From Gluconobacter sp. P1C6_b (GTDB taxonomy: Bacteria > Pseudomonadota > Alphaproteobacteria > Acetobacterales > Acetobacteraceae), in the NCBI RefSeq assembly GCF_018811945.1, contig NZ_JACRVU010000014.1, forward strand, positions 1-64,000: 64,000 nt of DNA. Reading direction: 5' to 3'. How positions within the stretch are numbered: the first letter of the stretch is position 1; the number at the start of each line of letters is the position of its first letter. The translations under genes were made by a program, and so were the position numbers. This document shows, one piece after another, positions 63,076-64,000 of the stretch. The notes under the pieces were generated by a model that saw only the letters and a program-made list of their open reading frames with translations, did no database searches and was not told the origin of the DNA.

Positions 63076-63552
63076 ATGCAGCGGGATGGATTCGGGAACG
63101 CGGGCGTAACCAGCCGTGATGAAGCGCTTGCGCAGTTGGAAGCCCTTGGGGCTTTCCGGGGAAAGCTGGGGAACGAACTTGTCTGCCCATGGTGGAATGC
63201 GCTTGTCATGGGAGGGCTTCTGGCGCTGCTGACTTTTGCCATGAGCCTTGAGCCGCCGTTCATGTTTCTGCTGGAAGGGCTGTGCATCGCGTTGATGGGC
63301 GTTTTCTATGCGTTTGCACGACGGCGGATGGGATATTTCGTTAATGGCTATCGCCGCGGTCGGACACGGAAGATCGCGATCGGCATGATGCTGGCGGTGT
63401 ATGCGATGATGGCGCTGTCAGGGGCTGGTCTGCGGGTGTGGCATCTGGCGTGGCTGCCCTGGCTTGCGACGCTGGGCAGTTTTGCGATCGGCTATGGCGC
63501 GGGCCTGCTCTGGCAGAGGGCCTGGCAGGCTGATATGACAGCGGCGTTGTGA
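63076..63552 (+). CDS. Small membrane protein paired with a winged-helix regulator
   Basis: The 158-residue protein has a soluble N-terminal part (TSRDEALAQLEALGAFRGKLGNE in outline) and four hydrophobic helices: NALVMGGLLALLTFAM, FLLEGLCIALMGVFYAF, IGMMLAVYAMMALSGAG, WLATLGSFAIGYGAGLLW. ATG 63076 follows closely on the second dyad. Its stop overlaps the GTG of the regulator gene (GTGA). It may sense or export the signal for the regulator; no family name is certain. Confidence 0.7.
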   Translation: MQRDGFGNAGVTSRDEALAQLEALGAFRGKLGNELVCPWWNALVMGGLLALLTFAMSLEPPFMFLLEGLCIALMGVFYAFARRRMGYFVNGYRRGRTRKIAIGMMLAVYAMMALSGAGLRVWHLAWLPWLATLGSFAIGYGAGLLWQRAWQADMTAAL

Positions 63553-63845
63553 CTGCTGTTCCCCAATTCGATCCCGTCATTCATCCCCCCGCGCGTCTGC
63601 AGCTTGCTGCGGCCCTGTCGGAAGTGAACGACATGGAATTCGGACGGGCGCGGGATCTGCTGGGGGTGAGTGACTCTGTTTTGTCCAAGCATCTCGCCCA
63701 GATGCAGGAGGCGGGCTATGTGCGGTTGCGCAAGGCGCCTCTGGGGGGCCGGCAGCGGACCTGGCTGGTCCTGACGACGCAGGGGCGTGCGGCTTTGAAG
63801 GCGCATGTCCGGGCTTTGCAGGATCTGGCGGGAATCGTGGGCTGA
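63549..63845 (+). CDS. Winged-helix transcriptional regulator (HTH_34/MarR-like)
   Basis: This 98-residue protein is a single winged helix. It opens with RLQLAAALSEVNDMEFGRARDLL in outline, then the recognition helix SVLSKHLAQMQEAGYVRLRK, and the wing LGGRQRTWLVLTTQGRAAL. Such short regulators often control their own operon and a small membrane protein. Translation starts at GTG inside the GTGA overlap with the membrane protein gene. Confidence 0.83.
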   Translation: MTAVPQFDPVIHPPARLQLAAALSEVNDMEFGRARDLLGVSDSVLSKHLAQMQEAGYVRLRKAPLGGRQRTWLVLTTQGRAALKAHVRALQDLAGIVG

Positions 63846-63968
63846 AAAGCCTGTTCGCGGCGGGAAGTGGTTGTGAGCCTCTCCGGTTTCTGCGAACACA
63901 GGGCAACGGAATTTTCTGGAACGGATCGTTCGCATCTGAACGGTCTTCAATGATGATGGAGAGCACGA

Positions 63969-64000
63969 ATGGGTTTCAATTGCGGCATCGTCGGTCTGCC
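63969..64000 (+). CDS. ychF: Ribosome-binding ATPase YchF, first residues only
   Basis: The first ten codons read MGFNCGIVGL, the invariant start of YchF/OLA1-type GTPase-fold ATPases just before their P-loop. The window ends there. GGAGAG lies ahead of ATG. The usual neighbours rplY and pth are just upstream, interrupted by the CPBP and membrane/HTH genes. Confidence 0.85.
   Translation, partial: MGFNCGIVGL

Overview
The window reads as a piece of chromosome from an acetic acid bacterium (Acetobacteraceae, most likely Gluconobacter). The grounds are protein-level and inferential: an alphaproteobacterial split F0 operon (atpI-B-E-b'-b) with no F1 genes beside it, a tandem glycine riboswitch before gcvTHP, UbiK, HldD and DUF2155 proteins of alphaproteobacterial type, and G+C-rich codon use. 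No 16S rRNA is present, so the genus is an inference.

Left part (1-20.5 kb): a Gly/Tyr-rich protein cut by the window edge; serB divergent from miaA; the branched-chain amino-acid run miaA-ilvB-ilvH-ilvC; polyamine genes speD and speE; a MarR regulator with a perfect palindrome over its start; a DUF333 lipoprotein and an ABM-domain protein; the riboswitch-controlled gcvT-gcvH-gcvP set; a second ABM protein; a small metal-binding protein; a TRIC/UPF0126 channel; a glnA with an unusual N-terminal tail; an aminotransferase; tldD; and yggT.

Middle part (20.6-49.8 kb): tRNA-Ala(CGC) is followed by an A+T-rich block with a tandem-domain glycosyltransferase and a decayed IS5-like transposase. Next come ArnT-like and ArnC-like glycosyl-transfer genes that continue the F0 ATP synthase operon. 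They are followed by a TSCPD/class II RNR-like protein, mlaD with DUF2155, trehalose synthesis (otsBA), dsbB, nadE and an aldehyde dehydrogenase. Then comes a surface-glycan region: a near-lysine/arginine-free RTX-like secreted protein between two giant multi-domain glycosyltransferases, with an RgpF-family protein. HU, another A+T-rich glycosyltransferase and tRNA-Gln(TTG) close this part.

Right part (49.8-64 kb): a TetR regulator, proC, ybjN-like, ubiK, hldD, lgt, pgeF, an OafA-type acyltransferase, a large-subunit catalase, an SDR, an MFS transporter, and rplY-pth-ychF, into which a CPBP protease and a membrane protein/winged-helix pair have been inserted. The pair shares a 64-bp control region carrying two copies of the same dyad.

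Three close matches to the ParB centromere site parS lie at 13.4, 17.9 and 39.4 kb, which suggests that the window is near the chromosome origin. The least understood part is the RTX protein/giant glycosyltransferase cluster (39-47.6 kb), a candidate dedicated surface-glycoprotein system.
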